From Filimonas lacunae (lineage in GTDB: Bacteria; Bacteroidota; Bacteroidia; Chitinophagales; Chitinophagaceae), in contig NZ_AP017422.1 of the NCBI RefSeq assembly GCF_002355595.1, forward strand, positions 3,906,001 through 3,970,000: a stretch of 64,000 nt of DNA, read 5' to 3'. Under the pieces are notes generated by a model. The model made no database searches, was not told the origin of the DNA, and saw only the letters and a list, made by a program, of their open reading frames with translations. Below, one piece after another: positions 1 through 7,959 of the stretch. Position numbers and translations under genes: made by a program. Position 1 is the first letter of the stretch; every line of letters starts with the position of its first letter.

Positions 1-71
1 GTGAAGGCTTCTGCATCACCCCGTGCCACATCAGCACGAAGCCGCTCATATAAAAAGCAATCAGTTTGCAT
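1..71 (-). CDS. ECF-type RNA polymerase sigma factor, N-terminal fragment (cut by window edge)
   Basis: Reading the minus strand from an ATG at 71 gives 23 residues that run off the left edge. The segment contains ERLRADVARGDAEAF, which resembles the first helix of region 2 in extracytoplasmic-function sigma-70 factors (a leucine/arginine-rich stretch followed by GDxxAF). The frame stays open upstream to a TAA near 125, so a slightly earlier non-ATG start is possible, but ATG gives the usual short leader before region 2. It would be transcribed away from the phospholipase D gene. Only the N-terminus is visible, so the family call rests on one motif; such factors are very common in Bacteroidota. 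Confidence 0.5.
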   Translation of the reverse strand, partial: MQTDCFLYERLRADVARGDAEAF

Positions 72-437
72 ATACCAAGGCAATCGTTGTTCAATCGGCC
101 CTAAAAGTACAATAAACCACGATTCGGGCAAATGTTAGCACAAAAAAAAGCTGCCCCCTTTCAGCAATCCTCGCTGCTCCCCCCTGGTAACGCAAATCTT
201 TTGGTTACCTACTGAACAAATCTGTTCATTTTGTTCAGTAACCATGCGTTCTTTCATACACAATTCACATATATAATAGAATATGTAATATTATTCACAC
301 GCACCTATAACTAATTATACATATGCTCAAAAGAAAAGAAACAATCTGAAAAATAGGTTGTATTTTATGCGTGCTGTATGGATAGTGTGCTGCTTGTCTT
401 CACTCCTTCTTCTATTAAACAAACAATACCCCAACTT
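72..437. other. Divergent intergenic region, 366 bp
   Basis: This gap separates the leftward sigma-factor fragment from the rightward phospholipase D-like gene, so it should hold promoters for both. It contains the 21-bp element described separately at 218-238, sitting inside an imperfect inverted repeat with GGTTAC at 203-208 and GTAACC at 238-243. The stretch 270-340 is AT-rich. No convincing gene or RNA was recognised. If the phospholipase D protein starts at the upstream ATG at 378, the gap is 60 bp shorter. Confidence 0.6.
218..238. repeat. 21-bp element shared with the leader of an Rpn-family gene (copy 1)
   Basis: The core CTGTTCATTTTGTTCAG (222-238) occurs again at 43202-43218 and 50946-50962. 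This copy matches the 43-kb copy over 21 bp (218-238 and 43198-43218). Inside the core TGTTCA is repeated directly with a 9-bp period. In this copy only, a TGAACA half-site precedes it, so the site becomes largely palindromic. The other two copies lie just upstream of Rpn-family genes; here no such gene follows on either strand. Function unknown. Confidence 0.7.
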
Positions 438-2246
438 ATGACAAAAACAAAAACTTCACTTACCGTAAACATTTTACGGGGCGACGCCAAGGTATTAATT
501 GCCTGTAACCTGGACAAGAAAGACATTACCAACCTGGCAGGTTTTACCATTCAATGCCAGCCCGAGGGTATGACAGCTTATTACTTGTTTAACAAACTAC
601 AGTTTCCCGATGTAAACGGTCATGCCCGTGTAGCCAAAGAACCCGCACAATCCAGTGTAAACGCTCCCATCCAAAAGTTTCGCTGGCTGCATGTTCCAGG
701 GGGCGTGCACCAGTTGAACGGAGTGATATATGGCAAATACACTTATACCGTTACTCCACGTTACTTTGATAAAGGCAAACTACTGCCTATTGATAAGCAG
801 TTAAGCGTAACAGTAAAAACTGTGGTTGCACCCTTTGAAAAAAATAATATTCAATTAGGCTTTACCAGGGGCTTCGTGCAATCGCAGGCGTTTGTAAACC
901 ATTTTGGCTTACAGGCATTATTTAAACCCAAAGACAACCCGCTGTTGTTTGACACCACCCAACAGGCAGGCATTAACAATGAAGGACAACCATATAGCTT
1001 CCTGGATGAATATAACTGGAGCGGCTTTACTGCACGGCAAAAGATATTTGGCGTATTAGAAGAAGTGCTGAAGAATAAAAACTTGCAGCTGGATGTGTTC
1101 GCTTACGATTTAAACGAAACCGATATTCTCAAACATTTTATAACGCTGGCAGGCCAGGGCCGCATTAGGATTATACTGGACGACGCTCCTTTACATCACG
1201 ATACTAAAGATCCCAAGCCAGAAGATGAATTTGAAAAAGCTTTTCGTAAAGCTGACAAAAAGCAATTAGAAGGTGGCAAGAAAGTATCATCTATTATCCG
1301 GGGCAATTTCAGCCGCTTTCAGCATAATAAGGTGATGCTTGTATCCAAAGGCAAACAACGCACACCAGTAAAAGTGGTAAGCGGGTCTACCAATTTTTCC
1401 ACTACCGGCATGTATGTAAACTCCAATCACATCATTGTATTCAACGATGCTAATATTACTGCCCTCTATCAGCAATTGTTTAACGAAGCCTGGAACACAC
1501 AAACCAAAACCGCAGAATTTTTAAAGTCGGTACTACCCACCCAGGAGTTTGTTTTTAAAGGTAAAGCACAGCCATATACCGCTATTACCTTTGCACCGCA
1601 CACTTCGGAACAGGCGCTTACTAATTTGAATAAGATAGTGGATCGCATGAATGCTGAAACCAACAGCATATTGTTTGCGGTAATGGGTACCGATCCTAAG
1701 ACCACCGGGCCCGTAGCACCTGCCCTGATTGAATTAAATAAAAGAACGAATATATTTTCCTGTGGCATTACCGACTCCGATAATGGTCTTACTTTTTATA
1801 AACCTTCTGCGACTACCGGCATCCGCGTTACAGGTAAACCTGGTAAAACCTTACTCCCGCCACCTTTTAACCAGGAAAAGAGCGTAGGCATCGGGCACCA
1901 GGTACATCATAAATTCATTGTTTGTGGATTTAACACACCCAATGCTGTTGTGTGGCTGGGATCAAGTAACCTGGCGCTGGGTGGCGAAATGGCAAATGGC
2001 GATAACCTGATAGAGATACGCGATAAAGATATTGCTACCGTGTTTGCGTTAGAAGCCTTGGCACTGGTAGACCATTTCCAGTTTAGAAACGCTTTTCCCG
2101 CTCCGGAAAAAAAGACGAATACTTTACCCCCAACCTTTAGTCTTAGTACAGATGGCAAATGGGCCAGAAGCTATTACCAGAAAAATGATTTGCATTGTGT
2201 GGACAGGGAACTATTCGCTGTTGCAACAACAAAGAATAATTTATAA
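438..2246 (+). CDS. Phospholipase D-like domain protein with two degenerate HKD motifs
   Basis: The 602-aa protein carries two phospholipase D half-sites. The first is HNK at about residues 296-298 with GSTN ending at 319; the second is HHK at 490-492 with GSSN ending at 511. Both keep the HxK and GSxN signature, but the aspartate normally four residues after the lysine is replaced (Ser in the first, Gly in the second). The family includes phospholipases, nucleases and phosphotransferases that act through the paired histidines, so activity is plausible but its substrate is unknown. No signal peptide is evident, suggesting a cytoplasmic location. The reading frame is also open from an ATG at 378, which would add 20 residues; I prefer 438 because the upstream extension does not look conserved in character. 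A hairpin terminator follows, so the gene is probably transcribed alone. Confidence 0.8.
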   Translation: MTKTKTSLTVNILRGDAKVLIACNLDKKDITNLAGFTIQCQPEGMTAYYLFNKLQFPDVNGHARVAKEPAQSSVNAPIQKFRWLHVPGGVHQLNGVIYGKYTYTVTPRYFDKGKLLPIDKQLSVTVKTVVAPFEKNNIQLGFTRGFVQSQAFVNHFGLQALFKPKDNPLLFDTTQQAGINNEGQPYSFLDEYNWSGFTARQKIFGVLEEVLKNKNLQLDVFAYDLNETDILKHFITLAGQGRIRIILDDAPLHHDTKDPKPEDEFEKAFRKADKKQLEGGKKVSSIIRGNFSRFQHNKVMLVSKGKQRTPVKVVSGSTNFSTTGMYVNSNHIIVFNDANITALYQQLFNEAWNTQTKTAEFLKSVLPTQEFVFKGKAQPYTAITFAPHTSEQALTNLNKIVDRMNAETNSILFAVMGTDPKTTGPVAPALIELNKRTNIFSCGITDSDNGLTFYKPSATTGIRVTGKPGKTLLPPPFNQEKSVGIGHQVHHKFIVCGFNTPNAVVWLGSSNLALGGEMANGDNLIEIRDKDIATVFALEALALVDHFQFRNAFPAPEKKTNTLPPTFSLSTDGKWARSYYQKNDLHCVDRELFAVATTKNNL

Positions 2247-2258
2247 GTACCTGATTGT

Positions 2259-2300
2259 TACGGCTATGCTTATCCAAAGCATGGCCGTATTTATTTTTTA
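2259..2300 (+). terminator. Rho-independent terminator after the phospholipase D-like gene
   Basis: The arms TACGGCTATGC (2259-2269) and GCATGGCCGTA (2279-2289) pair with one mismatch around a 9-nt loop. They are followed by the T-rich run TTTATTTTTT. Confidence 0.8.
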
Positions 2301-2411
2301 AATAAAATACATTTTTTAGCTTCAAAAACAATCGTTTATCATTGAAAAGAATAAGGATGTAACTTTTAATTCAATATTTTTGATCTCTTTTAAGATCCAT
2401 AATCCCAATTT

Positions 2412-3401
2412 GTGAGCTGTAACATCCCTTTCCCTTATGCTGCCAAGGAAGATATTGATTATGTAATACAGTTATTAAGTACCATTTACCCGGTAAGTGA
2501 TGCGTTAAAAGCTGAATTTCATCAACACGTAGTAGTAATACACGGCAGCAAAAATGAAATACTAGCCCGCCAGGGAGAAGTTTGCAACTATCTCTATTTT
2601 ATTAAAACAGGGGCGATTATGGGATATACGCTTCACAACCGGAAACAAATAACCACTTACATATCCATTGAAAACGAATTTGTTAGCTCTATTTCGGGTT
2701 TGTACGGTACCGCTCCTTCCGTTGAAAATATGATGACGGTAGAGCCTTCCGTTCTACTAGCCATTTCCCTTGAAAAAGTACGTGGTTTGCTAGAGCATTA
2801 TTTCGATTTCAACTACATTGTACGGATAATGATGGAGCGCTATTACCAGGATGCGCAGGAAAGGGCCCTGGTTATACGGATTGGCAATGCCAGTGAACGG
2901 TTTGCTTATTTTATGAGAACGAAACCTGGCTATTTGGAACGCCTGTCGGTAGAACATATTTCATCCTTCCTGGATATTAAGCCTGCCACCCTGTCCAGGA
3001 TCAAAAAACAATATATCGCCGCTCCTGCACAAGCAAAAGAAACCAGCGAAGCCTGCCAACACATTGATACATATATTCAGGCAAACAAGCCCTATACAAA
3101 CCGCAATATTACCCTTGCCGGCCTGGCAGCTGAACTGGAAATGACGCCACACGCCCTATCCCTGTTATTAAACAATCACTACCATCTCAACTTTACCGAC
3201 TTCATTAATAATCAACGTGTTAACAGCATTAAAGAACAAATGTCTCAACCCGGTAGTCTGCAAAACATTACCATTGAAGCGCTGGCAACCCAGGTAGGCT
3301 TTTCGTCGCGCAGCGCCTTTTACAATGCTTTTAAAAAACTGGTAGGTATGAGTCCGCTGCAATATGCCCAATCTCTGGCACCTTCCAGTCCTGTATTATA
3401 A
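2412..3401 (+). CDS. Crp/Fnr-like sensor fused to an AraC-type DNA-binding domain
   Basis: This 329-aa transcription regulator combines two families. Residues ~15-130 resemble a cyclic-nucleotide-binding (Crp/Fnr) beta-barrel with the GEVCNYLYFIKTGAI segment. Residues ~165-200 look like the helix-turn-helix of that family (LSVEHISSFLDIKPATLSRI). Residues ~225-322 form an AraC-type double helix-turn-helix, including TIEALATQVGFSSRSAFYNA and the closing GMSPLQYAQ. Ordinary Bacteroidota Crp/Fnr regulators end near 190-200 aa, so the AraC part is an extra domain. The start is a GTG at 2412; no nearby in-frame ATG exists before residue ~73. It lies 112 bp beyond the phospholipase D terminator and is followed by a long gap, so it is probably monocistronic. 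Its ligand and targets cannot be read from the sequence. Confidence 0.85.
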   Translation: MSCNIPFPYAAKEDIDYVIQLLSTIYPVSDALKAEFHQHVVVIHGSKNEILARQGEVCNYLYFIKTGAIMGYTLHNRKQITTYISIENEFVSSISGLYGTAPSVENMMTVEPSVLLAISLEKVRGLLEHYFDFNYIVRIMMERYYQDAQERALVIRIGNASERFAYFMRTKPGYLERLSVEHISSFLDIKPATLSRIKKQYIAAPAQAKETSEACQHIDTYIQANKPYTNRNITLAGLAAELEMTPHALSLLLNNHYHLNFTDFINNQRVNSIKEQMSQPGSLQNITIEALATQVGFSSRSAFYNAFKKLVGMSPLQYAQSLAPSSPVL

Positions 3402-3526
3402 ACAGGACAAACTTCTCCCTCATATACACGGTTGAGAATCTGCTATTTATTACTTTTACACCGTTACAGCACAAAAGCAAATTCCCAACCTACATTATAA
3501 CCAAATACCACCACCATTATTTCTAT

Positions 3527-3652
3527 ATGGAATGGCAAGGTTATGCGCGGGTTGATTTATACACTCTAAACCGAATCATTTATCAAACATGGCAGCCTAC
3601 TGTCATTCATTATCATATCATAGCTATCCCTGAAATTGACCGTTGTGCCTGA
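3527..3652 (+). CDS. Possible 41-aa small protein, no recognised family
   Basis: An ATG at 3527 opens 41 codons ending at TGA 3650-3652. The product has several aromatic residues (MEWQGYARVDLY at the start) but no signal peptide, membrane span or known motif. Its stop codon falls inside the loop of the hairpin at 3638-3665. There is no independent evidence of translation, and an ORF of this length is easily due to chance. Confidence 0.15.
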   Translation: MEWQGYARVDLYTLNRIIYQTWQPTVIHYHIIAIPEIDRCA

Positions 3653-3665
3653 CGGCAAAACGGTC
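3638..3665. other. Strong 12-bp hairpin in intergenic DNA
   Basis: GACCGTTGTGCC and GGCAAAACGGTC pair at 11 of 12 positions around the tetraloop TGAC. A C-run, not a T-run, follows, so it is unlikely to be a simple terminator for a plus-strand transcript. It may be part of a structured RNA or a protein-binding palindrome. Confidence 0.5.
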
Positions 3666-3734
3666 TCCCCCCGGACCCACTATTTAACCTTAGGCTGGAT
3701 GGTATTGCTGCATAATATTACCATACGGCGCCAG

Positions 3735-3769
3735 AAAAAGCTATGTTTTGTAATAAAACATAGCTTTTT
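3735..3769. terminator. Rho-independent terminator-like hairpin
   Basis: AAAAAGCTATGTTTT and its exact complement flank a short loop, and the plus strand continues into GGTTTTT. It lies 334 bp beyond the Crp-AraC stop, so it ends either a long 3' untranslated region or a separate transcript in the gap. Confidence 0.6.
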
Positions 3770-3877
3770 GGTTTTTACCTGTCAGCTATGTAAACAAGTT
3801 ATTAATATATAAATTTTATCATTTCATCGTTATCTTAATTTGTAATTTACAGGCTATAACAACTAAACCTGCTTTTT

Positions 3878-6800
3878 ATGCGCCTGGCTTTACGGCTCAA
3901 CCTGTTTAAAAAACATTTTGCTCTTTTAAGCTGTCTTATCTTTATTCATTTTAACACGCTGCATGCACAGCTGACAGCGAGCTTTACTGCCGATAACATC
4001 AGTGGCTGCTCGCCCCTGACAGTAAATTTTTCCAATACCAGCACCGGCACCTCTGCCAGCACTATCTATTCATGGAGCCTGGGTAATAGCAGCAGCAGCA
4101 GTGATAAAAATGCCGCTGCTATTTATACAGAAGCCAAAAGCTATACGGTTACTCTCACGGTTACTGATGGCAATAAAACAGCCACTTCCTCTAAAACCAT
4201 TACGGTAAACGAAAACCCGGTAGTTGACTTTACGGTGTCTTCCCAAAAAGTATGTTCGCCAGGTAATGTTACATTTACTCCTGCTGTAACTAACAGCACC
4301 ATTACCTCCTGCACCTGGGATTTTGGAGATGGCACTACCACGCAAACCAATGCATATCCAACTCAGCATTACTACCCTGTAGCCACTGATGTAAGCATTA
4401 GTCTCACTGTTACCAACAGCAAGGGATGTACAGGATTTGCTTTAAAAAACAACTATATTCATATTGCTGCACCCGTAACCGCCACATTTGAAGCGGATAA
4501 AACCTTCTTGTGTGCATTAGGCGATCCTTTGCATTTTACCAATACCAGCACCGGCGGCACCCCGCTTACCTATTCCTGGACCTTTGGAGATGGTGGCACC
4601 GCTACAGAAAAAGAACCTGCTCATAACTACACGCAAAAAGGCACTTATTCGGTAACGCTTACAGCCACCGATGCCGATGGCTGTTCGGCCAGTGCAACCA
4701 AAAGCAGCTATTTAAATATTGCCAATTACAGTACAGACTTTACCGTTCCGGACCTGCTATGTCAGAACGCCAGCCTGGTTTTTAATAATCAATCAAACCC
4801 CATCAACTATAATGCGCAATGGAGTATAGATGGCAATCTCACTTACTGGAGCTATTCTTCATTATATACCAATATTTACACGCCAGGCAACCATACCATT
4901 TCTTTAACCAATACCTTTGGCACCTGCATTCAAACAATTACTAAAACAGTAACCGTGCAAGCCAGTCCTAACACAACTGGATTTATTACCGATTACCAGA
5001 GATGTGATCCCACCATGACTTTACATGTAAAAGACACTACTGCAGGTGCTGTAAAATGGGAATGGTACAACAACTATAATTATACTAACTTCCCCAACAC
5101 CACACAGGAATTTACATTCAGCTATCCTTCACACAATAACTACTCTATTTCCCTACGGGTAAGCAATGCAGCAGGTTGCAGTACCTCTGTAGGAAAGAAC
5201 ATTGACTTTAGTACACCAACAGCATACATTACCCCTACTAACCTAGACCCCAGTTCCAATCAATCCAATCATCATTGTGGTAAAGGCGATTTTCGTTTCA
5301 CCATGTCCGATCCTTATCTGGAAAGTGGGGATGCTGTTAGTACCTGGAACTGGACCTTTGGCGATGGCGGCACTTCTACCCAGGCTATTCCCGAACATAC
5401 CTATACAAAGGCCGGCTCGTACCCTGTAAATGTAACCTTTACTACCAGCAAGGGTTGCACAGGCACAGCTTACACTTATTATTATACCACTATTTATATA
5501 GACACACTTATAAAACCCGACTTCACGGCTAGTACCACCAGCCTATGTGGTTCGGGCTATGCTACATTAACAGATAACCTGGGATATTATTCGGTTAGCG
5601 GAGATTATATATACCGAACATGGTATGTAGATAACGCCTACAACAATTGGGGTAGCTACTACAATTCCAACCAGATTTCTTTAAGCAGCATGGGCAAGCA
5701 TACTATAAAACTGATTGTGAATAGTGGCGCCTGCACAGATTCTGTTATCAAAGTAAACTACCTGGAAGTATTACCTCCGATACTGGAGACTAATGCCACG
5801 TCCTACACCAGCAATTGTGAAGACAACCGGGGCAAAATAAATTTTAAACTGAAAGCAGAACAGGTAGATAAATGGGAATGGGATTATGGCGATGGGCAGA
5901 AAGCCACTTACACCATCTTATCCGATACCACGCACACTTACACTAAATCAGGCAGCTATACAGTCAACATAAAAGCCACCACTGGCAGTTGCTCTGTAAG
6001 CCGGCAGGTATACGTAAACGTGCAATTAAAACTGGTGCCTACATTAAGCACTACAGCAACAGAAATATGTAAAGGAGGAGATTTGCCCTTTACCTTGCAG
6101 GTAAATCCTTCCGACCCAGGCTATCTGCCGTATAATTACTATTACTTATTCAACTGGCAATATGAAGATGGCACCAATTACAACCGTTATTATTATTCTT
6201 ATTTGCAATTAGCTCCATCTGCCACAGGCATTCTTGAAAAAGTAGATAGCACTAAACAAAAAATAAGAGCCATTTTACAATACAATGGGTGCATAGATAC
6301 CACTAACTATATTACCCTGACATTTAAAGAGTGTACACCACCTGTTATTCCCGATCCACCGGTAACACCCACACAACCCGCAGTTTCGGCAACAGTGAGC
6401 AAAACATTGTTAAGCAGCAGCAAATGTCCGCCTGTGCTTGTTCAACTATCTGCCAGCATCAACGTTTCTTACACCAGGCGGGTATGGAATTTTGGTGATG
6501 GCACTATTGTCGAAGGCACTGGTTACACCTCGCATGTATACACCAGACCAGGCAAATATTTTATTACGCTGGATGTATACAACAACACTACATTGATTGG
6601 CACTTACAAAGACTCTGTTGTTATTTACCAATCGCAAACAGCAGTAACCCTTACCAATAACGAAGGATGCCCTGGCCAAACAGTCACTTTACAGGCAACC
6701 GGCTCTAATACCAGCTCGCTGATATGGGATTTTGGAGATGGTAATGTGCAGGCAAGCAGTGCCCAGGTTACACATACCTACACGAAGGCCGGTAATTATA

Positions 6801-7870
6801 GCCCCGCAGTAGTTGAAAAAGACGCACAGGGCTGCACTTATTATACCGATGCCGGGGAGCAAGCCATTATTCACCCGATCCCTACCATACAAATAAACCC
6901 AGCTAATGGAGCCACCTGCCGGGGTAGCGCTGTGGCGCTCACCGCTACCGGTGCAACCAATTATGAATGGACGCCAGCCACAGGTTTAAACAATAATCAG
7001 GTAGCTAATCCCATGGCATCTCCCCCCCAAACAACTGAATACACTATTAATGGCACCAGCCAATGGGGATGCAAAGGAAGCACCACCTATACAGTGGAAG
7101 TATACCAGCCTTTTAGCCTGGTGCTGCCTGCAACAGCCAGTATTTGTAAAGGAGAGAGCATTCAGTTACAGGCTTCCGGGGCAGATACCTATAAATGGAT
7201 AAACAATACCAGCAATTTAAGCAATACCCAGTCTGCCACCCCCGTGGCCAATCCGCAAAGCACTATACAGTATACACTGGTAGGTTATGATACACATCAA
7301 TGCTTTACCGATACCGCCACAATCACCGTTACGGTAAACCCTTTGCCTGTTGTAGATGCAGGTAAAGATGCAGAAGTACTGGTAGGTGTTCCCGTTCCCT
7401 TAACTGCCACCTCACCGGATGTTATTACACAATGGAACTGGCAGCCTGCTACTTACTTAAACTGTACCAGCTGTGCTTCACCGGTAAGTACCCCTATGTC
7501 GCAAATTAGCTATGTAGTAACAGGCACTAACCAATATAATTGTAAAGCCACTGACACCGTAACTATTAAAATGCAGTGCCAGCAACAACTGGTGCAAATA
7601 CCTACGGGCTTTTCTCCAAACGGGGATGGCAGAAACGATTACTTTACTATAAAAGGCATTTCCTTTATCAAACACATGACCATATTTAACCGATGGGGCC
7701 TGAAAGTGTTTGATCGCAGTAACTTTATTGCCAGCGACCAAAGTAATTGCTGGGACGGTAAATACAATGGTGAATTACAACCTCCCGGCGCCTATGTATA
7801 CTTTATTGAAATGCAATGCCCCGATGGTGGCGTGTTTTTAAGAAATGGCACTATTACCGTGATAAGATAA
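3878..7870 (+). CDS. Secreted PKD-repeat protein with T9SS type B (CHU_C) sorting domain
   Basis: The 1330-aa product begins with a signal peptide (hydrophobic stretch ALLSCLIFIHFNTLHAQ). It then has many PKD-type beta-sandwich domains, recognisable by repeated WxFGDG motifs followed ~20 residues later by HxYxxxGxYxV. Clear examples lie near residues 33-111, 112-197, 198-283, ~480, ~685, ~865 and ~950. Ig-like modules with CxGxxVxLxAxGAxxYxW patterns follow near 1010-1200. The final ~90 residues (IPTGFSPNGDGRNDYF, FNRWG, CWDGKYNG, PPGAYVYFIE) form the gliding-motility-associated C-terminal domain, which routes proteins through the type IX secretion system and anchors them at the surface. It is probably a large surface adhesin; no catalytic domain was recognised. 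It is isolated between two hairpin terminators. Confidence 0.9.
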   Translation: MRLALRLNLFKKHFALLSCLIFIHFNTLHAQLTASFTADNISGCSPLTVNFSNTSTGTSASTIYSWSLGNSSSSSDKNAAAIYTEAKSYTVTLTVTDGNKTATSSKTITVNENPVVDFTVSSQKVCSPGNVTFTPAVTNSTITSCTWDFGDGTTTQTNAYPTQHYYPVATDVSISLTVTNSKGCTGFALKNNYIHIAAPVTATFEADKTFLCALGDPLHFTNTSTGGTPLTYSWTFGDGGTATEKEPAHNYTQKGTYSVTLTATDADGCSASATKSSYLNIANYSTDFTVPDLLCQNASLVFNNQSNPINYNAQWSIDGNLTYWSYSSLYTNIYTPGNHTISLTNTFGTCIQTITKTVTVQASPNTTGFITDYQRCDPTMTLHVKDTTAGAVKWEWYNNYNYTNFPNTTQEFTFSYPSHNNYSISLRVSNAAGCSTSVGKNIDFSTPTAYITPTNLDPSSNQSNHHCGKGDFRFTMSDPYLESGDAVSTWNWTFGDGGTSTQAIPEHTYTKAGSYPVNVTFTTSKGCTGTAYTYYYTTIYIDTLIKPDFTASTTSLCGSGYATLTDNLGYYSVSGDYIYRTWYVDNAYNNWGSYYNSNQISLSSMGKHTIKLIVNSGACTDSVIKVNYLEVLPPILETNATSYTSNCEDNRGKINFKLKAEQVDKWEWDYGDGQKATYTILSDTTHTYTKSGSYTVNIKATTGSCSVSRQVYVNVQLKLVPTLSTTATEICKGGDLPFTLQVNPSDPGYLPYNYYYLFNWQYEDGTNYNRYYYSYLQLAPSATGILEKVDSTKQKIRAILQYNGCIDTTNYITLTFKECTPPVIPDPPVTPTQPAVSATVSKTLLSSSKCPPVLVQLSASINVSYTRRVWNFGDGTIVEGTGYTSHVYTRPGKYFITLDVYNNTTLIGTYKDSVVIYQSQTAVTLTNNEGCPGQTVTLQATGSNTSSLIWDFGDGNVQASSAQVTHTYTKAGNYSPAVVEKDAQGCTYYTDAGEQAIIHPIPTIQINPANGATCRGSAVALTATGATNYEWTPATGLNNNQVANPMASPPQTTEYTINGTSQWGCKGSTTYTVEVYQPFSLVLPATASICKGESIQLQASGADTYKWINNTSNLSNTQSATPVANPQSTIQYTLVGYDTHQCFTDTATITVTVNPLPVVDAGKDAEVLVGVPVPLTATSPDVITQWNWQPATYLNCTSCASPVSTPMSQISYVVTGTNQYNCKATDTVTIKMQCQQQLVQIPTGFSPNGDGRNDYFTIKGISFIKHMTIFNRWGLKVFDRSNFIASDQSNCWDGKYNGELQPPGAYVYFIEMQCPDGGVFLRNGTITVIR

Positions 7871-7888
7871 TAAAGCAGGTTAACGCAT

Positions 7889-7932
7889 AACAAAAAGCGG
7901 CTGTTCATTTAAATGAACAGCCGCTTTTTGTT
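7889..7932. terminator. Bidirectional terminator between convergent genes
   Basis: A perfect 22-bp inverted repeat without a loop insert (arms ending CTGTTCATTT / AAATGAACAG) carries A-runs and T-runs at its outer ends. It can therefore stop transcription from both the PKD-repeat gene and the convergent WG-repeat gene. Confidence 0.9.
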
Positions 7933-7959
7933 ATTATAAATGAGGTTGCAATGTACTTT

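Larger units (their letters stand above)
3402..3877. other. Intergenic region of 476 bp with two hairpins
   Basis: This long gap holds a small uncertain ORF (3527-3652), a strong GC-rich hairpin (3638-3665) not followed by a T-run, and a near-perfect AT-rich hairpin (3735-3769) that looks like a terminator. The last ~100 bp before 3878 are AT-rich and should contain the promoter of the PKD-rich protein. The pattern would fit a short non-coding transcript ending at 3769, but nothing in it matches an RNA family I recognise. Confidence 0.5.
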
